NCBI RefSeq assembly: GCF_901538265.1
Contig: NZ_LR593886.1
Location: 3,989,738 to 4,053,737, forward strand
Length of the DNA: 64,000 nt
Direction: 5' to 3'
Source: Gemmata massiliana
GTDB taxonomy: Bacteria; Planctomycetota; Planctomycetia; Gemmatales; Gemmataceae
Numbering within the stretch: position 1 is the stretch's first letter; the number at the start of each line of letters is the position of its first letter. The position numbers were made by a program, and so were the translations under genes. Shown here piece after piece: positions 26,801 to 35,133 of this stretch. A model generated the notes under the pieces. That model did no database searches, was not told where the DNA came from, and saw only the letters and a program-made list of their open reading frames with translations.

Positions 26801-27616
26801 ACTCGATTACGGGAGTTGACCGAGTTCTTTCAGGGAGAGGTGAACGAAACGAATGAGCGCGCTAACGGAACTTTAACGCCGGCGGGCAACGGTAAACTCG
26901 TCACGCGCGGCGCGAGTATTTGCCTTTATGTCCCGCGCCTCGCATCTCAAGGAGAGGATTTGTACCTCGACACGGAAAAGTTCACTGCAGGCAAAGGGAA
27001 AGAAACAAAAGCGTTTCATCACAAATACCGACGGATCGGGTGGCAAGAAAGCAGCCCTCAGAACAATTTCCGGCGCGTTATTGCTGCACTGATACCAGTC
27101 GGGGAATTCTGCAACCACAAGGTCAATTATTGCTCTGAACATACTTCAAAATTGCCGCTAGAGTTCGTGTTAGCACTACTCAACAGTACATTATCAGATT
27201 GGTATTTTCGTTTAGGCAGCACTAACGCTTCCGTCAGCCACTACCAAGTCTCCAACCTACCGTGCCCGATCTTTCGGGGCGAATCCACAGCTCGCGAGAG
27301 TGAGATCGGGCAACAGGTACTTCGCCATCTGACTGTTGGCCGATGCCCGCATGCACTGGCGCTACTCTCGCCATTACTTGAGACAGCGCCCTTCAGCCCC
27401 ATACTGCAAGATGCAGTGGTAGTCGCGGCACGCAGGATAATCGAATTGGAGAGCAAACGGGGAGAGATCAGCCGGACCGATCGCTCAGAACTCGGTAGCG
27501 ACGCCCAGCACTTTCAGGACTTTATCGACGCGCTGTTGTTCGGGATGGCTGGACTCACCGCGGAAGAGGTGGTTGGCCTCAAGGATCGATACGCGGAGTT
27601 GAAACTCGTGAAATGA
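23834..27616 (+). CDS. Type IIG restriction-modification enzyme (Eco57I-type N6-adenine methylase with nuclease)
   Basis: A ~1260-residue single-chain enzyme. The N-terminal nuclease has EPDYALLLND (~153) and LVADAKRWD (~184), a PD...D-x-K arrangement. The methylase has motif I DPAMGSGHF (~565) and motif IV VIGNPPYE (~807), typical of N6-adenine methylases. The C-terminus has LNSTLSDWYFRLGSTN and VSNLPCPIF, the TaqI-like target-recognition domain. It would methylate and cut at one DNA sequence. ATG 23834 or 23894 may be the start; neither has a clear ribosome site. The first ~100 bases are AT-rich, a sign of transfer. The reading frame is unbroken, so it is probably active. Confidence 0.85.
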   Translation: MQFAMSICSDKFLNFLLSIPMIDTYDPYPLNETFGTVATTLNEPPTVPRTPKHVTRTTSRTVSTTGDLYSPLHNSGAFSGHWLENRLELEPEWRESETDVVAAFGAIEQLWERQRDLVAKYGNEQSLEHAFIQPVMAALGWKLVYQTHLQQREPDYALLLNDLHHRNAVHAGHMTDEFWRSAALVADAKRWDLSLDKKFGSGAKREYPPEQIEWYLDRSRKPFGILTNGRLWRLIPRELGSHQRRFQTYYQVDLVAILEGYAQGMKLEALDDFRRFFLLFGPVGFAEREGRKPLIQRAVEGSSEYRIGVSEGLKDRAFEALRLCIEGFLAWKGNELDRAKNARESDFEISESKLWDDVHDLFDLIDSGGPRYGVAAYNGGLFDPTVHQFLDEKKLSDWHLARVVDCLGRAVDPEHVERGVFRVDYRDLALQHLGGIYEGLLELHPAVATEKMVVCSRRNKGVLEEQCVPAGAPVPAGFTRSRTEYEPRSIYLIKDKGERRAFGSYYTPDHIVDHIVRQTIAPLCEGITEKIRREIEAEEKGAAKPEKLRTLNADFPNRALALRIVDPAMGSGHFLLSACQHLAEQIATNPFTPADPEGISGNDSLSYWKRQVVEHCIFGVDTNPLAVDLAKLALWLETVVRDRPLSFLDHHLKCGDSLLGARLHRLSALHDIEGLVAIPFESKFERKLPGLLEPLTEIRRLPSDSVKQVKRKLALLGAYRDVVEPFWDLAQLWCADASGDHVDSDHYLDVIKNLDKPSKLKGLATRDWYSRPVSFATSLNCFHWDLAFPEVFCKTSNSRSDVGFDAVIGNPPYEVLSEKESGMDTGHLKTFVENEPTYTPARRGKQNLYKLFICRSLDLLRDKGRFGFIVPMAVLGDDQAADIRRYLIQRGQFTAVDAFPQKDNPKKRVFVDAKLSTGVFSYVKVAQKVSYDMFPSRLWSANVLTEKPLGELTLSTADLLLYDPANCTIVSCAQADWDLAVRIMKSGRMTRLRELTEFFQGEVNETNERANGTLTPAGNGKLVTRGASICLYVPRLASQGEDLYLDTEKFTAGKGKETKAFHHKYRRIGWQESSPQNNFRRVIAALIPVGEFCNHKVNYCSEHTSKLPLEFVLALLNSTLSDWYFRLGSTNASVSHYQVSNLPCPIFRGESTARESEIGQQVLRHLTVGRCPHALALLSPLLETAPFSPILQDAVVVAARRIIELESKRGEISRTDRSELGSDAQHFQDFIDALLFGMAGLTAEEVVGLKDRYAELKLVK

Positions 27617-27712
27617 GCGAACCTCCGCCCGGTGTGTCCGATGGGGCCGCCGGGCGTTTGGCGTTTGTGATCGCTACCAAGGTACGCGCTGCTGGAGTGA
27701 CTAAACCTCTAG

Positions 27713-29179
27713 CACTACTCCGTTACATCTGGAGCGGGTGCGACCGCCGTGAGCGACAGTAGGCGCAATCTGGTTTGGCCACCGGTCGGAGCAACTGCTG
27801 TAACGCTCGGCGAATGCCCGGCAGTGTCAGCGGCGGCTCGGGCTCCCCTTTTTTCGCGGGCTCGGCCCGTCGGCCGCCCGCTCCCGTTCGACGCGAGCAC
27901 GCTCCCGCTCCAAGAGCAGGAACCCGTAAGCCAGCATAACCATCGCGGCGTGGTGGTGGAACCCGCGCCACGAGCGCCCCTCGAAGTGGTCCAGACCCAA
28001 CTCCTCCTTCATCTGCTGGTACCCCTGTTCCACATGCCACCGGCTCTTCCACAGGCGGACGGCCCGCAGGCGGCTCGTCCCCGTCGGCAGGTTCGAGAAG
28101 GCGTACTTGACGCCGTCGGCCTGCTCCTCGATTAGCAACCACACCGGGTCGGAACCGGCGCACGCACCCCGCTTCCACCCGAACCCGGGCCATACCCGCA
28201 CCCAGGCGAACCGGCCCGACATCCGCCCCTTCGTCCCCACGCGCCAAGTCACCCGCCGGAGCGGGGTGCGGGCGGCCACGTCTCGCAACCGGACCGGGCG
28301 GGGCGAGTCTGGCCGCAACTGGGGGTTGGACTGCGGCCGCCCGCCGGCTGGTCCGACCCTGCCGCGTCCCGCCGGTCGATCCCAGACCGGCGGGGTGGTG
28401 AACACAACGGCCTCGTCCGTCACCCCGACGATGTAGTGTAGCCCGCGATCGGCCAGGGCTTGACGGAAGTCCCCGGACACACCGTACCCGGCGTCGGCCA
28501 GGACCACACGGCCCGGCAACCCCTCGCCCCGAACCCGGTCCAACAGGTCCAGCGCGATTTGCCCCTTCGTGCGCTCCCGGCGGTGCTCTTGCGGCACCCC
28601 GGCCCGCTTCAGGCGGCCGGCGTCGGCCACCCACGACTCGGGAAGGAACAGCCGCAAGGCGAGTGGGTAGTGCCCCATCGGGGCGGCGTAGTGGATCGAG
28701 ACCGCGGCCTGGCAATTGGCCTTCTTCCCGAGCGCCCCGCAGTATTGCCTTTGCACCCCGACCGAGTGCCGCCCTTGCTTCGGGAACGTGGTGTCGTCGA
28801 TCACGAACACCGCGTCGGGGTGGGCGAACGTGGCGCCCACTTGGGCGCGGTAGCGGCGCAGGACGGCCTCGTGGTCCCACGGGCTCTGGCTCACGAACTG
28901 CTGGAGCGCCTGTTCGGGGTCCGTGCTGGTCAGCCCGGCGGGCAGCGGTACCCGGTGGGACAGGGGTTCGATGCTTTTCCGATCGCCGTCGGTGAGCAGC
29001 CCGTGCAGGTATACCCCGGCCCACCGTGCGGGCTTGGCCTGGGGAAAGTCGGGGGCAAATAGGGCCGCGTACTCGCGCAGGCGCTCGAGAACGGCCGCGT
29101 CGAGGTTCGGGGTGTATGTCTTCATGACCAGTTAGAGACCCGAACCCGACCGCCGGTGCGGGCTTCTAACGGAGTAGTG
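27713..29179 (-). mobile_element. IS701-like insertion sequence, complete
   Basis: The inverted ends are CACTACTCCGTTA (27713-27725) and TAACGGAGTAGTG (29167-29179), each flanked by CTAG (27709-27712 and 29180-29183), a 4-base target duplication. The length is 1467 bases with one intact transposase gene. Insertion occurred in the last codons of the leftward gene 29166-29531. Confidence 0.9.
27827..29125 (-). CDS. IS701-like DDE transposase
   Basis: A 432-residue transposase. The catalytic Asp is in VIDDTTFPKQG, the second in RVVLADAGYG, and the Glu in WHVEQGYQQMKEELGLDHF, giving the DDE order with the IS701/IS4-type C-terminal YREK-like region. The ATG at 29125 is 54 bases from the right end. 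The frame is intact and the element is flanked by a target duplication, so it may still be mobile. Confidence 0.9.
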   Translation of the reverse strand: MKTYTPNLDAAVLERLREYAALFAPDFPQAKPARWAGVYLHGLLTDGDRKSIEPLSHRVPLPAGLTSTDPEQALQQFVSQSPWDHEAVLRRYRAQVGATFAHPDAVFVIDDTTFPKQGRHSVGVQRQYCGALGKKANCQAAVSIHYAAPMGHYPLALRLFLPESWVADAGRLKRAGVPQEHRRERTKGQIALDLLDRVRGEGLPGRVVLADAGYGVSGDFRQALADRGLHYIVGVTDEAVVFTTPPVWDRPAGRGRVGPAGGRPQSNPQLRPDSPRPVRLRDVAARTPLRRVTWRVGTKGRMSGRFAWVRVWPGFGWKRGACAGSDPVWLLIEEQADGVKYAFSNLPTGTSRLRAVRLWKSRWHVEQGYQQMKEELGLDHFEGRSWRGFHHHAAMVMLAYGFLLLERERARVERERAADGPSPRKKGSPSRR

Positions 29180-29531
29180 CTAGAGCCTGTATCACATCAC
29201 CGATTAGCACCAGAGAAGGGCTCTCCGGAGAGGTGTAAACGAGGAGTTGGCTGTATCCAAGGCCTCGAAACGACCGCAATTCGTTTAAGATTTCAGCAGT
29301 TGCAAAGGGATATGGAAATGACGGTTCCGCGGCACTAGTCAGTTGCCTCGCGAGCTTTTCCGACTCACTTTGAACTAAGAAAACGGGCACAACCAACTCA
29401 GACCCAATTCTCTGAACGGAAGTCGTCTGCACGTCAGATGCTTTCCATGAGTCGGGATGCTTGTTCAGCAGCCACACCCTGGGCGCTGAGCGAAGCTGTT
29501 CAATGACATCGGAGCTCGAGTTTGGGCTCAT
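29166..29531 (-). CDS. Hypothetical protein whose 3' end was replaced by the IS701 insertion
   Basis: A 121-residue protein (MSPNSSSDVIEQLRSAPRVW... LVVPVFLVQSESEKLARQL... LVLIGDVIQALALLR). The last residues ALLR come from the IS end. Joining the sequence across the insertion (CTAG then GAGGTTTAG) gives an original end IQALEV. So the IS changed only a few C-terminal residues and supplied a new stop. The family is unknown; the start is the ATG at 29531. Confidence 0.55.
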   Translation of the reverse strand: MSPNSSSDVIEQLRSAPRVWLLNKHPDSWKASDVQTTSVQRIGSELVVPVFLVQSESEKLARQLTSAAEPSFPYPFATAEILNELRSFRGLGYSQLLVYTSPESPSLVLIGDVIQALALLR

Positions 29532-29691
29532 GGTGTCCTCGTTTCGGTTACCGCACTTATACCGCAGGTTCTGCTGTACTACCGCAAATCCAAGGTGATT
29601 CTCGCATTCCATGTATCGCCTTGCAATGACGGCTGAAGGTGGTAAAGTGCTTGAATTGCAGGCGTTCGCGACTCTGGCCAGAGGATTTCGG

Positions 29692-29738
29692 AGCGACTGA
29701 AAATCGCTAGATCCCCGGTTCAACCCCGGGACTGCCCA
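29692..29738 (+). tRNA. 3' part of a tRNA-Phe (GAA) gene, attachment-site-like remnant
   Basis: An anticodon stem AGCGA/TCGCT holds the loop CTGAAAA (anticodon GAA). A 5-base variable region and a T-arm CCCGG-TTCAACC-CCGGG follow, then acceptor strand ACTGCCC and discriminator A. The matching 5' acceptor (GGGCAGT) and D-arm are absent upstream, so this is only the 3' part. Integrases commonly target tRNA 3' ends, and an integrase relic starts 113 bases downstream. This is probably an att site copy. Confidence 0.7.
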
Positions 29739-29850
29739 CTAGATCGAAGTCCTGTCAGCCGAAGCAGTTACGCTTACCTCGCGGTGTTCGCGGGCGCGGC
29801 CGAAGACATCAGGAAATGGCGTGGTATTACGCCAAAACTCCCGGTGACTC

Positions 29851-31032
29851 ATGCCACGTCCGAAAAAGCCCACAATTTCCTACCTCCACCACAAACCCAC
29901 GAACCAAGCTTACGTTCGCATTCCCGGTGGGAACGGCGGGCATAAAGTTGTTTACCTGGGTGTGTGCGGTTCCGCCGATTCCCAAATCGAGTATGCTCGA
30001 ATCGTTTCCGGATTCGCAGCAACTCCAAGTCCCAAAACTGCCGTTCTCCTTGCAAGCGATTCCCCAGCCGACGTGACCGTGAATGAAATCTTGCTCGCTT
30101 TTCTTCAGTACGCCGAGCAGCACTATCGACGCGGCGATGGAACCCAAACCGACGAGGTCAAACAGTTCAAACAAACGTTCCGGGTGGTCCGGGAACGTTT
30201 CGGGGTTACACCCGCGAGGGAATTCGGTCCCCGGTCGTTAAAAAATGTTCGGCAGGCGATGATTGAGGTGGGTTGGAGCCGCAAACTCGTTAACCAGCGC
30301 GTCGGGCGCGTGAAGCGGGTATTCAAGTGGGCCGCGTCCGAGGAACTGCTCCCGGTCGCCGTGTTCCAGTCGCTCGCAACGGTGACCGGGTTGCAAGCGG
30401 GTCGGACCGAGGCCGAAGAATGCGATCCCGTGAAGCCGGTTGCGGATTCGGCCGTCGATGCAACTCTTTCCCAACTGAACCGCCACGTTGCGGGATTGGT
30501 TATGTTCCAGCGCCGGACCGGTTGCCGCCCCGGTGAAGCATGCCGTGTGCGGAGCTGCGATCTCGACATGACGCAAACCGTTTGGGTGTACTGCCCGCCG
30601 CAACACAAGACCGCGCATCGAGACGGCGGGTTCGCTCTTCCGGACAATCCACGAGAACTTCCTCAAGCTGACCAGACACTACTTCGAAAACTCCTTGCGG
30701 GCATCTGGTTCGGCGATTTGTGCATGCGGTTCGACCCAAATGGACCGCTCCCACCGTGCGTTACACCGAGTTTAGAAAGATTGGAGGTAGTACGTCAGGG
30801 GCGGAAGTTAGCCGGTTCCCCTGCGGCACGGAACTGTTCTGGATACTCTTGTGCGAAAATTCCGGCTCAAGATTTTGGAATAAATACTGACATTATAAGA
30901 TCGTTTTTATCTCGTTTTTCCTTAGGTAATCCGGACTGCCGAAATCCCGTGGAAAGTGGAAGAGGCGAGGCGAAGTACACGTATCGCCGCGAGATGGTAA
31001 TCCCGGCCTTAAAGAGACATTTCAAACTGTAA
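29851..31032 (+). pseudogene. Planctomycete-type tyrosine integrase, C-terminal catalytic part lost
   Basis: The N-terminal half is typical: MPRPKKPTISYLHHKPTNQA, a core-binding domain (LVNQRVGRVKRVFKWAASEE), and the catalytic Arg in RRTGCRPGEACRVRSCDLDM followed by PQHKTAHRDGG. After about residue 260 the family pattern stops. No H-x-x-R, His/Trp or Tyr motif follows, and base composition becomes AT-rich from ~30780. Recombination activity is not expected. It lies next to the tRNA-Phe 3' fragment. Confidence 0.75.
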
Positions 31033-31188
31033 TCCTAAATGAAATTCGTCGAGATTTTCTCCATCGAATAGCTGTAATTTTCTGTAATTTGCGTCTCTAG
31101 CCTTGAAATCGATTGTAATTCCAGACGGAAAGCCCTTCGCGCGTAGTTCAATCACCCGCGTCCCTTTACACCCGACGCGAGGTGCTAC

Positions 31189-31503
31189 ATGTCTGTTGAT
31201 TCCGACCTACTCACGTTGCCGGAGATCTGTGCTCGAATCCGAGGCGCTCGAGGGGTACGTCATCTTCACTCGGCGACGCTCACTCGCTGGATTCTGACGG
31301 GATCTCGTGCGATTGATGGTAGTCGTGTAAAACTTGCGGCGACGCGCTGTGGTTCCCGCTGGTTGGTGCGTCTCGTCGATCTCGACATCTTCTTCGACGC
31401 GCTCGCTTCGAAAGAGCCTGTTTCATCAACTCCGCGCCCTCCCGCGCAACGCAACCGGGCTTCCGATGCTGCGAAGATCGAGCTAGCGCGTCGCGGAGCG
31501 TAA
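31189..31503 (+). CDS. DUF1580-like / excisionase-type helix-turn-helix protein
   Basis: A 104-residue protein. LLTLPEICARIRGARGVRHLHSATLTRWILTG resembles the helix-turn-helix of excisionase/AlpA and DUF1580 proteins, followed by KLAATRCGSRWLVRLVDLD as the strand wing. DUF1580 proteins are numerous in Planctomycetes, typically just downstream of an integrase. Position and motif support a role in directionality or regulation of the element. Confidence 0.65.
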   Translation: MSVDSDLLTLPEICARIRGARGVRHLHSATLTRWILTGSRAIDGSRVKLAATRCGSRWLVRLVDLDIFFDALASKEPVSSTPRPPAQRNRASDAAKIELARRGA

Positions 31504-31576
31504 CACGGACTTGCTCCCACCAACACAATCGGCTTAGGACACACCTCAAAAGCGCCCGGGCCGATCGGAGATAACT

Positions 31577-32824
31577 ATGAGTTTCATCGTAACTCGCGAA
31601 AAAAGAAGTCACAAGGCCGACAGTATTCGATCCGCGGCCGCGGATCTGCGCGCGGCCGGCTACTCGTTGTGTCGAATCAATCCCAACGAGAAGCGACCGA
31701 CCTATGAGGAGTGGCCCACTCGCTCACTCGAACCCAAGGAGTTCGGACCGGACGATCTGTTGGGCATCATCTGCGGCCCCCTCTCGGACGCCGGGCGACC
31801 GGGGCACGCGCTGGTCGTCGTCGACTTGGACCAACCGGACGCGATGAACCTTGCGACCGAATTTCTGCCCCCGACCGAGCGGATCGTCGGGCGGCGGTCC
31901 AAACCCCGGGCGCACTGGTACTACTTGGTACCGCTCACATCGATACCGGAATGGGCCAAGAGTCCCGCCGAACAGGGTGCCACGGCGGCAAAAGATCGGA
32001 CCGGGCACCCGGGACCGTTCAAGAAACAGTTCCGCCACCGGGAAACGAACGTGGGCGTGATCGATTTCGTCGGCACCGGGGGGCAGGTGGTGGCCCCGCA
32101 CTCACTGCACCCGTCCGGCGAGATCCGTGAATGGAGTGATGAGCCCCCGGGCGAACCGGCCGTCGTCGAGTTTCCGGCTCTCTGGGCGGCAGTGTGTAAA
32201 CTGGCTGCTGCGTGCGGCTGCGAGATTCCCAAGATCGCTCACGCTTCCGTACTCCCACCAACTCCGCGCCCGGAATCTGTTGAGCAGGCGATCGCTTATT
32301 TGGGAAATATGTCCCCCGCTGTTTCTGGGAGCGGGGGGCACGGACAATTGTTCGCCGCCGCGCGGGCGGTTGTGTGGGGCTTTGAGCTGGGGCCGGAGGT
32401 CGGGTTCGATGTTCTTCGAACCCACTACAACCCACGTTGCTCACCACCCTGGTCCGATAGCGAACTGCGCCACAAGTGCGAAGAGGCCAACCGGATCTCA
32501 TTCGATCGGCCGCGTGGGGACTTGAACGACTCAGGGGAACCGTCCGCATCGAACTCCGATGCCGGCGCGCCCGAGGTGTGTCTCGCGATCAAACCAGACG
32601 GCAAGCGGATGCACAAAGTGACGGTGACGGCAAACGGGGTACCCGTCACCGTGGATACGGTCAATCTCGGCACCGCGACCGGGCGCAAGCGGGTGCTGGA
32701 TGCCGTGGTCGAAAAGATCCCTGGGGCCAATCGGAAGGATCTCGAGGCCGAACTGGTTCGGGCGGCGACCGGAACCGATCCCGGGGCCCCGCCGCGCCCG
32801 TCGAGCACCCGGAAGTGGACGTGA
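31577..32824 (+). CDS. Bifunctional primase-polymerase (Prim-Pol)
   Basis: A 415-residue protein. The N-terminal domain (AADLRAAGYSLCRINPNEKR; VVVDLDQPDAMN with the D-x-D; RSKPRAHWYY; FVGTGGQVVAPHSLHPSGE) matches the prim-pol domain of replication proteins from plasmids, phages and satellites. The C-terminal region (SGSGGHGQLFAAARAVV... CSPPWSDSELRHKCEEAN) matches a PriCT-type linker that precedes helicases. It would synthesise primers for replication of the element. A broken helicase gene follows, overlapping by the sequence GTGA at 32821-32824. Confidence 0.8.
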   Translation: MSFIVTREKRSHKADSIRSAAADLRAAGYSLCRINPNEKRPTYEEWPTRSLEPKEFGPDDLLGIICGPLSDAGRPGHALVVVDLDQPDAMNLATEFLPPTERIVGRRSKPRAHWYYLVPLTSIPEWAKSPAEQGATAAKDRTGHPGPFKKQFRHRETNVGVIDFVGTGGQVVAPHSLHPSGEIREWSDEPPGEPAVVEFPALWAAVCKLAAACGCEIPKIAHASVLPPTPRPESVEQAIAYLGNMSPAVSGSGGHGQLFAAARAVVWGFELGPEVGFDVLRTHYNPRCSPPWSDSELRHKCEEANRISFDRPRGDLNDSGEPSASNSDAGAPEVCLAIKPDGKRMHKVTVTANGVPVTVDTVNLGTATGRKRVLDAVVEKIPGANRKDLEAELVRAATGTDPGAPPRPSSTRKWT

Positions 32825-33360
32825 GCCGCGTGGTGCGCCCCGAACTGTTCCACACTCCTGACGCGTCCGCGCTCACGGTCGCGGTGTTGAGCGCGCCCGG
32901 GGGGGGAAACCGATCCCCCGATGGCGCACGTACCTCCGGTGGTCCGACGGGCGCCGCGAACATCGCAACGCGCTCGAATGCGTGCCCCTTCCGGACGGCG
33001 CGACACTGTACGTGTCCCCCGACCCGGGAGAGCCAACCGGATCAGACCCGCCCGCATGGTCGACCCGGTCCCGCACGGCCTGATGCACCGGCGCCCCGGC
33101 CCCCGAACCCGGGCCGTGTTCGAGCGGGTCCGGGATCAGTTCGACCGGTACCTGGACTTTCCCCCGTCGGTCGCGGAAGGAGCACGAGCAACGGTCGCGT
33201 TGTGGACGCTGCTCAGTTACGCGTATCCGGTCTGGAACGCGGTCCCGTACTTGTTCATCGGGGCCCGATGGCGTCCGGCAAGGGCCGGGTTCTGGACGTC
33301 CTACAGCGCCTCGTGTTCCGGCCCCTGTCGTCCGCGAACATGACGGGCCCGGTATCGTTT
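32821..33360 (+). pseudogene. Replicative-helicase-like protein, frameshifted and truncated
   Basis: GTG 32821 starts VSRVVRPELFHTPDASALTV in frame 1. From ~32905, in another frame, comes RWRTYLRWSDGRREHRNALE; then FERVRDQFDRYLDFPPSVAE and WNAVPYLFIG in a third. The P-loop-like GPMASGKGRVLDVLQRLV is back in the first. At least three frame changes are needed, two at G-runs (32898-32908 and 33260-33266). The protein stops after LSSANMTGP, where it runs into the 3' end of the inverted Dnd methyltransferase gene. It is the expected helicase partner of the prim-pol. Confidence 0.7.
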
Positions 33361-34814
33361 CACTCTCTTCAGCTCGCACCAGCCGATGCTTTTTAAGGGC
33401 GAGCTTTCTGTCTGCGAGCCTTTTTGCCCACGCATCCCGTGTCCCAATCCCGCGTGGGTCGTCCAGCAGCCCGTTCTTTTCTTCTTTCTCCGTCCGCCGT
33501 GCGAACTTCTCACGCAGTTCGTGTCCCGCGTGCAGGAAGGGTTCCTTGCGGTGTAGGATCGGCGGGTTGGCGCTGTTCGCGTAGTCGAAGCAGTCGCTCT
33601 GCCTGTTTCGCAGGTTCAGCTTCACGCAGCGGTACAGCGCTGGATGCGGGTCGTCTTCGAAGTCGGGGTAGATGAGGTACGAGATTTTGCCGGTGTGCCG
33701 GTGGATCTTGATGATGTTCGCACCTTCGACTTCACCCAAATACGAGCGGCCACACCCCTCGTAAATCCGCAACACAGGTTCGAGGTGATCGAGCGATTCC
33801 CAGTGGACATACAGATCATCGGGGAGCAGTTTTCCGATCTTCGAACGCTTGCACGCCTCGTCGATAGCATTCGCATCGCCGGCACGGAACAGGATCGCGT
33901 CCGCTTCGGCGCAGGCCTTCGTATAGGTACCGAAAAATGCCTTCGTGTCGCGCTGGAGCGATAAGGGGAGCTGTGACAGGATCGGGCGCTTGCCGAACCG
34001 TGAGAGGGCGAGGTAGACCAACACATCCTCGCGTCGGCGCTGGGCTATCGCCTCCCATCCCTCTTCGCCGGTGATCCGCAGAGTCGCCTTGTATGCGCGC
34101 TTCAGGGAGCCGAATTTCTCGATGGTAGCTGCGGCATCGGGGAACTCGCTCGGGTCAGGAATGCGGCCGAGAGCGGCGATGACCTCCGTCACCGGCTCGA
34201 GGGCCAGCCGCATTTCTTCCAGCCGTAGCTCGGTGATGCGTCGCCGCGGCACGATTTCGCGCCGACGGAACCGGTTGGCGAGAAGCTGTTGCCGACGAGT
34301 CTCGTCCATAAACAGGTAATAGGTGCCGATCCCTGCCGGAATGGGTTCGACTTGGAGCACGCTTTCGAGGTAGGCCTTTAGTTCACTCTGCTCGAAGAAC
34401 CGCTGGAACGTGCCCACGGAGGTGAGCACGCCGTCCCCGAACTCAACCGACTCTTTGCCTCTCCCGCCGACCAGTACCTGCGCGGACACCGCCAGAACCG
34501 TGCAGCACAACGCCCATGCGTTTCTGGTCGTCTCCGCGCGCTCTTCGACATCCTCAATGACGTTAATCACGTAACCGAGGTTAACGACCATCGGCTTCCT
34601 GCCGCACACCATCCGGATGGTGTGCGGGGGCCCATCCGTTACAGACGAACCATCCAGCAGTCAGCAGTTCCAGATCTTCGCCGCGCCCGCACCCGTAATC
34701 GAAGAACGACGTACCTTCTGCGAGCAACCCGTCCCGCATCAGGCACTTCACCGGGCGGGAATAATCGCCGCGTCGAATCGCCGTTTTGTGGCGGTGGATG
34801 ACCGTGGTTTCCAT
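33360..34814 (-). pseudogene. Dnd phosphorothioation-associated putative methyltransferase, frameshifted
   Basis: The N-terminus (METTVIHRHKTAIRRGDYSR, FFDYGCGRGEDLELL) and the remainder (NLGYVINVIEDVEERAETTR; AVSAQVLVGGRGKESVEFGD; KAFFGTYTKACAEADAILF; DLYVHWESLDHLEPVLRIYEG; NPPILHRKEPFL) match the TIGR04096 family found beside dnd genes. One extra base near 34588 (GATGGTC where GATGTC is expected) breaks the frame 15 bases from a 26-base palindrome. The C-terminus is cut off by the helicase fragment. It is divergent from dndC. Confidence 0.8.
34602..34627. repeat. Perfect 26-base palindrome inside the Dnd methyltransferase
   Basis: Arms CCGCACACCATCC and GGATGGTGTGCGG meet without a spacer. 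The half-site ACCATCCGGA is shared with the palindrome at 7025-7053. The methyltransferase frame breaks about 15 bases away. Confidence 0.85.
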
Positions 34815-35133
34815 CGTGTCCCCAACCCTCGATTGAGGGCGTTCACGCAGAAGACTGGGCGAGCACCAGGCGCCACGCATCGGCGAGTTGTCGAGGGGGC
34901 CGCGCAGTTCAGCGCCGCGTTAAAGTGCTACTTTACCAATAACAAATTCTGCTGCCCACGTTGCCCATAATCTTCGTTTTCGCGCGTCGCTGCGGGAAAC
35001 AGGGTAAAGCAGGAAGACTCGGACGCGATGCGGCCGGTCGTTCGCGACGGTTGGGATGGGGGAACGCCCGCTTCGCTAGCCGATCTAATCGGAAAACTCG
35101 GAACGTTTGACCTCGGACGTGAGTAGGGTCGGC
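34815..35133. promoter_or_regulatory. Divergent control region between methyltransferase and dndC
   Basis: 319 bases between divergent starts. TAAAGTGCTACTTTA (34921-34935) is a 6-base-arm palindrome in a locally AT-rich patch and could be an operator. Dnd operons are often autoregulated, but no regulator gene (dndB) is present here. Confidence 0.4.

Noticed and set aside
29664-29740. Complete tRNA gene
   Set aside because: Only the anticodon arm, T-arm and 3' acceptor strand are present; no D-arm or 5' acceptor strand matches.
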